Source of the DNA: Porcincola intestinalis
GTDB lineage: Bacteria > Bacillota > Clostridia > Lachnospirales > Lachnospiraceae
Reading direction: 5' to 3'
DNA: 64,000 nt
Assembly (NCBI RefSeq): GCF_009696445.1
Contig: NZ_VULZ01000013.1
Coordinates: 1-64,000, forward strand
Of the stretch, positions 47,439 to 57,031 are shown one piece after another. Within the stretch, counting starts at the first letter, position 1. Every line of letters begins with the position of its first letter. The notes under the pieces are model-generated. The model searched no databases. It was given only the letters and a program-made list of their open reading frames with translations, and had not been told where the DNA came from. The translations under genes were made by a program, and so were the position numbers.

Positions 47439-48121
47439 AAATATCAGTGCTGCGGTTAGAGGAAAGTGTTTGGCAGGAAGGTGAGCGTTGTTCGGGAAGG
47501 TGTGATTCCGTTGGAAAAGAGTCATCCGAACGGGCAAAATGGATGAAGGTGAGGCAGACAATGTCCCGGAAAGCGGCTTATCGGTTTCTGCTTGGTGAGA
47601 TCATGACAGCCTTCCCCGGACTTGAGAAGGAGTATGGGGGATGCCGACTGCTGACAGATTGTGGGTTTGCCGGAAGCAGCGGTGAATCAATGATCAGCCC
47701 GTTCGTGAAGGATGCGCTTGGAAAGCCCTATCTGCCCGGGCATCCGGAGATTCTGTTTAATCTCAGCCACAGTAAGAATGGCTATGCGGCTGTCGTTGTA
47801 TCAGATTCAGCTGAGACATCTGCCGTCGGTATCGACATCGAGGCACGGTTTCCTTATCGGGAGCTGCTTGCACGTAAAATCTGCAGTGAATCTGAGAACC
47901 GCATGATCCGGGAGGCATCCTCGGAAGATGAAAAGAAACGGCTGCTGAACCTGTTCTGGAGCCGCAAGGAAGCAATTCTCAAGTGCGAGGGAACAGGTAT
48001 CCGTCAGGACCTTCGTCTTGTTGATTGCCTCTGTCTCTCCAGAAGCTGTGAACTTCGCGAAGAAATGAATGAGGCTTATACGCTTGTGGCATGTATAAAA
48101 CGCAACAGGAAGACAAGATAA
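47435..48121 (+). CDS. Sfp-type 4'-phosphopantetheinyl transferase
   Basis: The 228-residue product has the Sfp-family motifs NLSHSKNGYAAVVV, VGIDIE and FWSRKEAILKCEGTG with the metal-binding acids. It loads phosphopantetheine onto carrier proteins. The window shows no NRPS or PKS genes, so the target lies elsewhere. It overlaps trhP by four bases. Confidence 0.88.
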   Translation: MKISVLRLEESVWQEGERCSGRCDSVGKESSERAKWMKVRQTMSRKAAYRFLLGEIMTAFPGLEKEYGGCRLLTDCGFAGSSGESMISPFVKDALGKPYLPGHPEILFNLSHSKNGYAAVVVSDSAETSAVGIDIEARFPYRELLARKICSESENRMIREASSEDEKKRLLNLFWSRKEAILKCEGTGIRQDLRLVDCLCLSRSCELREEMNEAYTLVACIKRNRKTR

Positions 48122-48145
48122 GGGACAGGCAAGCGTGCGGATTTG

Positions 48146-49420
48146 TCATGACAGTGTAATAGAACTTCGGGCATACCGGTTCCGGGAGACTTCCTGAACC
48201 GCATTCCGTACCTGCAGGTTCAGAATTCCCTCTGTGAGCTGTGTCATTGTCAGGCCTGTTTCTTCAAGCAGCTGGTCAATCCCTTTCGCATCCAGTTCAA
48301 GCTTCTCGAAAATCAGTTGTTCTACTTGTGTGAGGCTGGAAGGTGCTCGGGAATGCCTGGAGCAGGCATGATCATCGTTTGAATCCATGTACCTGTTCTC
48401 GTTCTCCGCGGGAGTGTATGTTAATCCGTTTCTCTGGCAGACCTCCTCCACAAACTGTTCCACGGATGTCAGAATGCCTGCTCCCTGTTCAATCAGATGA
48501 TTGCAGCCATAGCTCAATTCATCACCAAATCTTCCTGGGACCGCATAGACATCCTTTCCCTGATCAAGCGCCAGATCGACCGTGATCAGAGAACCGCTTT
48601 TCTTCCTCGCCTCTACAACGATGACGGCATCCGCCAGTCCGCAAATCAGCCGGTTCCGTATTGGAAAATGGCCGGGAAGCGGTGGGGTAGCCGGACCGAA
48701 TTCCGAAATGACCCCGCCGCGATCAGGCAGGCTTCTGTACAGACGGCTGTTCTCCGGTGGGTAACAGATATCGGCTCCGCTTCCAAGAACCGCAAAGCTT
48801 CTGCCGCCCTCCTCAATGCAGGCTCTCTGAGCCATGCCATCAATCCCGGCAGCCATTCCGCTGATTACCTGGACTTTGTATCGGGCAAGCTGAGCGCCCA
48901 GGTATGCCGCCATCTTTGCGCCATAATGGCTGCATCTTCTTGCTCCAATGACAGCTACCGATAATACGTCCGGATCCGGTAAATTCCCTTTATAGAACAG
49001 ACCATGCGGGCAGTCCACGAGTTCTCTCAGCTTTTGCGGAAAGTGACGGTCATCCTGATAGCAGAATTTCAAACCCTTCTGATGGAGAAGATCTGCACTT
49101 TTCTCCAGGCTGCAGGACTCTTTATAGGATATAAGTGAGCGGACCCATTTTTGCCGCAGCTTTTGAAAAGGTGCCATGGCTAACAGGGGGGCTTCATATA
49201 CTCCTCTTGGAGAGCCGAAATATTGGATTAAGGCAAGTATTTCATTCCTTGTCAGAATCGGGCATGAGCAGAGCCACTGCCAGTACAGATCATCGCCAGG
49301 CTGGGAAAAGGCGTGCCGGTAGTCGCTTTTTTGAGTACTGTCGTTGTTCAGGCCTGATTTCTCATGCATATGCGTTTTGTCTGTTGATTCACAAAATGGA
49401 GACTCTTTGGACTGTTTCAT
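48146..49420 (-). CDS. dprA: DNA processing protein DprA
   Basis: The protein of about 424 residues loads RecA on incoming single-stranded DNA. The Rossmann-fold core shows VAVIGARRCSHYGAKMAAYLG, ISGMAAGIDGMAQRACI, LGSGADICYPPEN and FPIRNRLICGL. A C-terminal winged helix follows (LTQVEQLIFEKLELDAKGIDQLLEETGLTM). ATG 49420 has AAAGGA seven bases upstream; the frame is open to 49483 with a poorer SD. It follows yifB in the same leftward operon. Confidence 0.92.
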   Translation of the reverse strand: MKQSKESPFCESTDKTHMHEKSGLNNDSTQKSDYRHAFSQPGDDLYWQWLCSCPILTRNEILALIQYFGSPRGVYEAPLLAMAPFQKLRQKWVRSLISYKESCSLEKSADLLHQKGLKFCYQDDRHFPQKLRELVDCPHGLFYKGNLPDPDVLSVAVIGARRCSHYGAKMAAYLGAQLARYKVQVISGMAAGIDGMAQRACIEEGGRSFAVLGSGADICYPPENSRLYRSLPDRGGVISEFGPATPPLPGHFPIRNRLICGLADAVIVVEARKKSGSLITVDLALDQGKDVYAVPGRFGDELSYGCNHLIEQGAGILTSVEQFVEEVCQRNGLTYTPAENENRYMDSNDDHACSRHSRAPSSLTQVEQLIFEKLELDAKGIDQLLEETGLTMTQLTEGILNLQVRNAVQEVSRNRYARSSITLS

Positions 49421-49487
49421 TATGGATTCCTTTCCATCACACAGGGGACGTTCCTTATAATTCATTAATGAGGAAACATTCATATAT

Positions 49488-51089
49488 TCAGTTTCTCAGT
49501 GCATCATCCCAGTATCTTCTGTCGACTGCTCGCAGTGAAACGGCTTCTGAGAGGTGGCGGGGCAGAATCTGCTCTTCTTCGTCCAGATCCGCGATTGTCC
49601 TGGCAACCTTCAGAATCCGATTGTAGGACCTGGCGGTCAATGACAGAGAATCGTAAACTTTCGCCATCCACCTTTCCTCTTCCTTTGTAAGGGGACAGAA
49701 TCGCTTTACATCTACAGCGGACAGCTCTGAGTTGAACTGAAAGCCTGAACTCTGATACCGGGCTCTCTGTCGCTTGTGGGCTCTGTTTACCCGTTCCCTG
49801 ATCTCTGCTGAGCTTTCTTCTTTTCTGCCGTCTGTCAGTTCCTCAAATGAGACTCTTCGTGCCTCTACGCACAGGTCAATCCGGTCCAGAAGCGGCATGC
49901 TGATCCTTGATAAATACTGTCTCACTTCTGCATTGCTGCACCGGCAGATGGAACGATCCGGGAAATACCCGCACCGGCAGGGATTCATCGATGCAACCAG
50001 CATGAATCCGGCAGGGAAGGAGTAACTGCCCGTGACCCGTGAAATCCGGATTACGCGGTCCTCCAGCGGCTGCCTGAGGGCTTCGATGGTCGCTTTGTCG
50101 AACTCCGGAAATTCGTCCAGATACAGAATCCCTCTGTGCGCCAGACTGACTTCTCCCGGTCCGGGAGGCGCCCCGCCTCCGCAAAGGGCAGGCTTTGTCA
50201 CTGTATGGTGCGGCCCTCTGAACGGACGGACTGTCACAAGCCCATCGGAAGGCAGCGTCCCGGCGATTGAATGAATCTTCGAGACTTCCAGTACCTCTTC
50301 ATCTGTCATCTCAGGCATAATTGTTGTAAGACAATGGGCTGTCATGGTTTTTCCTGCTCCGGGTGGTCCGATCATCAGCAGGTTATGAAACCCTGCAGCT
50401 GCTACCTCGGAGGCGCGTCTGAGAAGTCTTTGCCCTCTAATCTGTGAGAAATCCCGGCTTTGCCCCTTTCTCTGCAGATGCCGAACCTCTTCGATATCCG
50501 CCCGCCGTTCATAAAGACTGCCTGGCTTCAGCGCACCCTGCATGGAAAGATTCATACCTGGCACTTCAGGGGGGCCTGCTTTTGCTGCAAGAAAGCTGAC
50601 AACCTGAACCAGTGTTTCTGCTCCGAGCACCCGGACACCTCGGATCATAGATCCCTCCGCAAGGTTGGCAGCAGGAACGATTACGGTTCCACAGCCACAG
50701 GACAAGGCTCCTGACACAATCTCCAGGACGCCGCGAACTGGATTGAGCCTTCCGTTCAGCCCCAGTTCCCCGATGAACAATACCCCGCACACAGATTCCG
50801 GTTGCAATGTTTCCGCAGCTGTGAGCAGCGCAATTGCGATTGCCAGGTCAAAGCTGCTTCCCTGCTTATGGAGGGCAGCGGGCGCCAGATTGACTGTGAT
50901 GTGGCGAACACCGATCGACAGCCCGCTGTTTCGAAGCGCAGACCGGACGCGCTCTGCAGCTTCTTTTGTCTCCGAAGCCAGATATCCAACCATTGTAAAG
51001 GTAGGAAGTCCATCTGCAACATCTGCCTCTACTGTTACTTTTTTGCTTTCCATGCCATTGATGGCTGCTGATAAGACCGTGCTGAACAT
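49488..51089 (-). CDS. YifB/ComM-like Mg-chelatase-type AAA+ ATPase
   Basis: The 533-residue product has an N-terminal Lon-protease-like domain (VNLAPAALHKQGSSFDLAIA), a Walker A motif (MIGPPGAGKTMTAHCL), Walker B (GILYLDEFPEFD), the NPCRCGYFPD zinc-like motif, and a C-terminal helical domain (LSLTARSYNRILKVARTIADL). In Vibrio the orthologue ComM is a branch-migration helicase for transformation. Pairing with dprA fits a role in DNA uptake and recombination. Confidence 0.93.
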   Translation of the reverse strand: MFSTVLSAAINGMESKKVTVEADVADGLPTFTMVGYLASETKEAAERVRSALRNSGLSIGVRHITVNLAPAALHKQGSSFDLAIAIALLTAAETLQPESVCGVLFIGELGLNGRLNPVRGVLEIVSGALSCGCGTVIVPAANLAEGSMIRGVRVLGAETLVQVVSFLAAKAGPPEVPGMNLSMQGALKPGSLYERRADIEEVRHLQRKGQSRDFSQIRGQRLLRRASEVAAAGFHNLLMIGPPGAGKTMTAHCLTTIMPEMTDEEVLEVSKIHSIAGTLPSDGLVTVRPFRGPHHTVTKPALCGGGAPPGPGEVSLAHRGILYLDEFPEFDKATIEALRQPLEDRVIRISRVTGSYSFPAGFMLVASMNPCRCGYFPDRSICRCSNAEVRQYLSRISMPLLDRIDLCVEARRVSFEELTDGRKEESSAEIRERVNRAHKRQRARYQSSGFQFNSELSAVDVKRFCPLTKEEERWMAKVYDSLSLTARSYNRILKVARTIADLDEEEQILPRHLSEAVSLRAVDRRYWDDALRN

Positions 51090-51465
51090 GCAGGATTCTC
51101 CTGTTGAAGAAACGATTTTTCTGTACAGCCTGCTCCATACAACGAAGAAGTCAGTGTGCGTCGGGACAGAAAGACAGGTGATCGGACGAGCATGAAGTGC
51201 CTGAAGAATATTAGAGATAGATAATCAGAGATAGAGAAAAGACGATTGATAAAGCGTTTCTCATGAAGATGGGGACAGGGTAGCATCCTTTATGAGGGCT
51301 GTCAAACAGAATTTTCTGTACGTTTTTTGTGTAGATTGCCGCACGTTTCTCGCAGTGCAAGTACAGCAGTTTGATTGATGCGGTACGGTATTGCTTGCAT
51401 AAGGGGTGGCTATGGTGTATATTCTGAAAATGTTGTACAGCAATCTGCTCTGAATGGGATACATT
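51090..51465. other. Divergent intergenic region yifB-topA (376 bp)
   Basis: This stretch holds no supported gene. A promoter toward topA is seen near its right end (51395-51423). Leftward promoter signals for yifB are not clear. Confidence 0.6.
51395..51423 (+). promoter_or_regulatory. topA promoter
   Basis: TTGCAT (51395-51400) and TATATT (51418-51423) are 17 bases apart, 43 bases before the topA start. Confidence 0.7.
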
Positions 51466-53715
51466 ATGGCGAAATATCTGGTAATTGTTGAGTCTCCAAC
51501 AAAGGTTAAGACAATTAAGAAATTTCTGGGCAAGAATTATGAGATCATGGCTTCTACAGGCCATGTCCGTGATCTTCCGAAAAGTCAGCTCGGCTTTGAT
51601 CCGGAGCATGATTATGAGCCGAAATATATCACGATCCGTGGAAAAGGAGAAGTTCTGGCTGCGCTTCGCAAGGAAGCGAAAAAGGCGGATAAAGTTTTCC
51701 TTGCAACGGACCCTGACCGCGAGGGAGAGGCCATTTCCTGGCACCTGCAGGCAGCCCTGAATCTTGACCCGGAAAAGACGAATCGGATTACGTTCAATGA
51801 GATTACGAAATCCGCTGTGAAGGAAGCGCTGAAGCATCCGAGGCAGATTGATATGAATATGGTGGATGCGCAGCAGACTCGCCGGATTCTGGACAGGATG
51901 GTAGGATACAGGATTTCACCGCTTCTGTGGGCGAAAATCAGAAGGGGACTGTCAGCCGGGAGGGTACAGTCTGTCGCACTGCGGATTATTGCCAAGCGGG
52001 AAAACGAAATCAGTGAGTTTATCCCGCAGGAATTCTGGACACTGGGGGCTGAGTTTGCGCTGCCTGGACTGAAAAGCGGGCTTGAAGCCCAGCTGGCCGG
52101 CAAGGAGGCAGGAGGAAAGTATACCAGAATCAGTCTCACAAGCGGTGAGCAGACCGCCGCAATCAGAGAGACACTGTCCGGCGCTTCATTCTGTGTCAGC
52201 ACCATTAAAAAGGGAGAGCGGACCAGAAAAGCGCCGCTCCCATTTACAACCAGTACTCTTCAGCAGGAGGCTGCCAAGTCTCTGAACTTTCCGACTCAAA
52301 AGACGATGCGCCTGGCACAGCAGCTCTATGAGGGGGTTGATCTTGCCGGCTCTGGAACGGTCGGTCTGATTACATATCTGAGAACGGATTCGACGCGTAT
52401 CTCTGATGAAGCTAACGACGCGGCAGCTGCCTATATTTCCAGTCATTTTGGAGAAGCCTTTTTATCTGAAGAATTAAGAAACCGAATCAACCATTCGCAG
52501 GGAGGTGCGGCAGGACAGAAGAGTGTGGCAGGGAAGGTGCAGGAACCTTCCAACAATGGTGTACACATTCAGGATGCCCATGAAGCCATCCGGCCCTCCG
52601 ATATCAGCAGGACGCCGGCTGAGGTGAAAGAAGCACTGACAAGAGATCAGTTCCGACTGTATCAGCTGATCTGGAAACGGTTTGTAGGAAGCCGTATGGC
52701 GCCAGCAAAGTATGAGACTCTTCAGATCCGGATTGCTTCAGATGAAGTGATGGAAAGTGACTTGATGAGGAGCGGTGCACAGAAGCACGCAGGGGAGAAT
52801 GCAGAAGAGCCGCAGGGCGGTGGGGCCTGCCGTTATATCTTCTCGACGAGCTCCAGCCGAATCCTGTCGGAGGGATACCTGACCGTTTATACAGAGACAG
52901 ACGAAGAGAAGAAGGGGCAGCCTGTTCTGACTGAGAAGCTCACCGAGGGAGAGCAGCTGGAGCTGTCGAAGATGAAGGGGGAGCAGCATTTCACACAGCC
53001 GCCTGCGCACTATACGGAAGCTTCGCTTGTTCATGCCCTGGAGGAGCTTGGGATTGGGCGTCCGTCCACATATGCACCCACTATCACAACACTTCTTGCA
53101 AGACATTATGTAACGAAGGAGAAGCGAAACCTCTACATTACGGAGCTTGGAACAGCAGTCGATGACATTCTCAGGAAGTCTTTTCCGGAGATTGATAATG
53201 TCCAGTTTACAGCCTACATGGAATCCATGCTCGATTCGGTTGCGGAGGGGAGAACAGACTGGAAGACCATTCTGCGTAATTTCTATCCGGATCTCGACAA
53301 GGAAGTTCAGCACGCCGAGGAAACGCTTTCGAAGGTGAAAGTTGCGGACGAGGTGTCAGATGTCGTTTGCGACAAGTGCGGGCGGCGCATGGTCGTGAAG
53401 TACGGGCCGCATGGCAAGTTCCTGGCATGCCCCGGATTTCCGGAGTGCAGGAATACAAAGCCCTATTTTGAGAAGGCAGGGGTCCCCTGCCCGAAGTGCG
53501 GGCAGGATGTTGTCATCAGACGTTCAAAGAAGGGCAGAATTTTCTATGGCTGTTCGAATCCGGAGTGTGATTTTATCTCCTGGAACAAGCCTTCCACAGT
53601 CAAATGTCCGGAGTGTGGCAGTTATATGGTCGAAAAAGGAAACCGTCTGCTCTGCTCCAACCAGACATGTGGGTTTATTCTCCCGAAGAAGACAGAAGAG
53701 AAAGACAACAAATAA
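51466..53715 (+). CDS. topA: DNA topoisomerase I
   Basis: The 749-residue type IA topoisomerase relaxes negative supercoils. A Toprim domain (YLVIVESPTKVKTIKKFLG, DPDREGEAISWHL), the active-site region with its tyrosine (LITYLRTDSTRIS) and three C-terminal four-cysteine zinc ribbons are visible (CDKCGRRM...CPGFPEC, CPKCG...CSNPEC, CPECG...CSNQTC). An insertion of about 50 residues with GRMK-like spacing near 345-365 is slightly longer than usual. Confidence 0.96.
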   Translation: MAKYLVIVESPTKVKTIKKFLGKNYEIMASTGHVRDLPKSQLGFDPEHDYEPKYITIRGKGEVLAALRKEAKKADKVFLATDPDREGEAISWHLQAALNLDPEKTNRITFNEITKSAVKEALKHPRQIDMNMVDAQQTRRILDRMVGYRISPLLWAKIRRGLSAGRVQSVALRIIAKRENEISEFIPQEFWTLGAEFALPGLKSGLEAQLAGKEAGGKYTRISLTSGEQTAAIRETLSGASFCVSTIKKGERTRKAPLPFTTSTLQQEAAKSLNFPTQKTMRLAQQLYEGVDLAGSGTVGLITYLRTDSTRISDEANDAAAAYISSHFGEAFLSEELRNRINHSQGGAAGQKSVAGKVQEPSNNGVHIQDAHEAIRPSDISRTPAEVKEALTRDQFRLYQLIWKRFVGSRMAPAKYETLQIRIASDEVMESDLMRSGAQKHAGENAEEPQGGGACRYIFSTSSSRILSEGYLTVYTETDEEKKGQPVLTEKLTEGEQLELSKMKGEQHFTQPPAHYTEASLVHALEELGIGRPSTYAPTITTLLARHYVTKEKRNLYITELGTAVDDILRKSFPEIDNVQFTAYMESMLDSVAEGRTDWKTILRNFYPDLDKEVQHAEETLSKVKVADEVSDVVCDKCGRRMVVKYGPHGKFLACPGFPECRNTKPYFEKAGVPCPKCGQDVVIRRSKKGRIFYGCSNPECDFISWNKPSTVKCPECGSYMVEKGNRLLCSNQTCGFILPKKTEEKDNK

Positions 53716-53826
53716 TTATATTATGAAAAACCAGATAATCTATTGAAAAGTCTAAAATTGTCTGTTAAAATCTCTTCGACAAGACGATGTGCACGGAAGC
53801 AGCGCTTTCCGTTCAGGAGGGAAATC

Positions 53827-54609
53827 ATGAGTGTTGAGTTACTGGATAAAACAAGAAAGATCGGACAGCTGCTTCATAACAACAGCTCAAGTAAGGTTGT
53901 CTTCAATGATATCTGCGCGGTGCTGACAGATATTCTGGAATCGAATGTCCTTGTCATCAGCCGTAAAGGAAAGGTTCTGGGGGTCGGGCTCTCGGATCAC
54001 ATCGAGGAATTGAACCAGCTGATTGTTGATCATATCGGGGATTTCATAGATGAGATGCTGAATGAGCGCTTCCTGAACATCCTCTCGACGCAGGAGAATG
54101 TGAATCTTGAGACGCTGGGATTTACAGGAGAGAATCTTCATAAGTTTCAGGCAATTGTCGACCCGATTGAGATTGCGGGAGAACGTCTGGGAACTGTTTT
54201 CATGTACCGGATCGACAAGCCATTTGAGATTGACGATATTATCCTCGCCGAATATGGGACAACGGTTGTCGGTTTGGAGATGATGCGTTCTTTGAATGAG
54301 GAAAGCGCAGAGGAAAACAGGAAGGTACAGATAGTCAAGTCTGCGATTAATACACTGAGCTATTCAGAGCTGGAGGCGATCGTACATATTTTTGATGAGC
54401 TGGGAGGATCCGAAGGAGTGCTGGTTGCGTCCAAGATTGCAGACAGAGTCGGCATTACGCGCTCCGTCATCGTGAATGCGCTTCGAAAGTTTGAGAGTGC
54501 AGGTGTTATTGAGTCAAAGTCATCCGGCATGAAGGGAACCTACATCAAGGTACTGAACGATGCCGTGTATGATCAGCTCAAGGAAATCAAGAAAACGAAG
54601 AAACTGTAA
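53827..54609 (+). CDS. codY: CodY global nutrient regulator
   Basis: The 260-residue product has the GAF domain that binds branched-chain amino acids (VLVISRKGKVLGVGLSDHIEELNQ) and a C-terminal winged helix (ASKIADRVGITRSVIVNALRKFESAGVIESKSSGMKGTYIKVLN). It represses amino-acid and adaptation genes when GTP and isoleucine are high. AGGAGG eight bases upstream fixes ATG 53827. Confidence 0.96.
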   Translation: MSVELLDKTRKIGQLLHNNSSSKVVFNDICAVLTDILESNVLVISRKGKVLGVGLSDHIEELNQLIVDHIGDFIDEMLNERFLNILSTQENVNLETLGFTGENLHKFQAIVDPIEIAGERLGTVFMYRIDKPFEIDDIILAEYGTTVVGLEMMRSLNEESAEENRKVQIVKSAINTLSYSELEAIVHIFDELGGSEGVLVASKIADRVGITRSVIVNALRKFESAGVIESKSSGMKGTYIKVLNDAVYDQLKEIKKTKKL

Positions 54610-54631
54610 AACTGAAAAAAGCAGCAGACTG

Positions 54632-54675
54632 GCTCCGGAGGTATCTGCAGAATGCGGGATCTTCGGAGTTTTTCT
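54632..54675 (+). terminator. codY terminator
   Basis: CTCCGGAG-region bases at 54632 pair with CTTCGGAG at 54662 through CTCCG/CGGAG, followed by TTTTTC. The loop is long (about 25 bases). Confidence 0.6.
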
Positions 54676-54766
54676 ATGTGTATTTTAAAATGAAGATATA
54701 TAGAGAATAATTGAGGATAAATGAGAATTAATACAATATACGCTGAAATATAAAAAATGAGGATAC

Positions 54767-54833
54767 TTGCAATCTTCGCTGATTTTGTTATTATAGGCAA
54801 TGTGATTTAGCACTCGAATATAGTGAGTGCTAG
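54767..54833 (+). promoter_or_regulatory. groESL promoter with CIRCE operator
   Basis: TTGCAA (54767-54772) and TATTAT (54789-54794) with a 16-base spacer are followed at 54807-54833 by the CIRCE element TTAGCACTC-N9-GAGTGCTAG, the HrcA binding site. This is standard heat-shock control. Confidence 0.92.
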
Positions 54834-54891
54834 CAATAATAAATGACATCAGAGTAATGGAATCAAGAGGATGTGTCAGGAGGTATTGGTT

Positions 54892-55173
54892 ATGAAACTC
54901 TATCCGTTGGGTGACAAAGTTGTCCTGAAGCAGCTTGAAGCTGAGGAAACTACTAAATCCGGAATCATTCTGGCAGCAAAGAGTCAGGAAAAGCCGCAGG
55001 AAGCGACCGTTCTCGCAGTGGGAGACGGAAAGGTCGATGGCAAGGAAATCGCAATGACGGTGAAGGAAGGCGACAAGGTTGTCTATTCCAAATATGCCGG
55101 AACAGAAGTTAAACTTGGTGAAGAGGAGTATGTGATCTGCAAGATGTCCGACATTCTTGCAAAGGTTGAGTAA
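54892..55173 (+). CDS. groES: Co-chaperonin GroES
   Basis: The 93-residue product (MKLYPLGDKVVLKQLEAEET...VVYSKYAGTEVKLGEEEYVI) is a standard GroES with the mobile loop TTKSGIIL. AGGAGG lies seven bases upstream. It caps GroEL and is co-transcribed with it. Confidence 0.97.
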   Translation: MKLYPLGDKVVLKQLEAEETTKSGIILAAKSQEKPQEATVLAVGDGKVDGKEIAMTVKEGDKVVYSKYAGTEVKLGEEEYVICKMSDILAKVE

Positions 55174-55203
55174 GAGACGCAATGCGGTTTGAAGGGACAT
55201 TAA

Positions 55204-56838
<1,635 letters not shown>

Positions 56839-56891
56839 TCAGAACAGATCAATGGTCCGGCCACTGACAAAAGCTCGCTTCAGGTGATATT

Positions 56892-56919
56892 ACGGGCAGG
56901 GGATTCCCCTGCCCGTTTT
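56892..56919 (+). terminator. groESL terminator
   Basis: ACGGGCAGGGG and CCCCTGCCCGT pair perfectly (11 bp) around ATT, followed by TTTT. Confidence 0.92.
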
Positions 56920-56931
56920 CAAACCAGATTG

Positions 56932-56974
56932 TTAGCACTCGACGATTGACAGTGCTAACAATCTGTGCTAGAAC
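56932..56974 (+). promoter_or_regulatory. clpB promoter overlapping a CIRCE element
   Basis: TTAGCACTC-GACGATTGA-CAGTGCTAA (56932-56958) is a CIRCE with one mismatch; with flanks the perfect arms are ATTGTTAGCACT/AGTGCTAACAAT. TTGACA (56946-56951) lies in its spacer and right arm and TAGAAC (56969-56974) is 17 bases on, so HrcA would cover the -35 box. Confidence 0.85.
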
Positions 56975-57031
56975 AAAAACACAGGGTGATCTGAAGAATT
57001 ACAATCCCTTACAGGAAAGGGGGCGGAAAGG

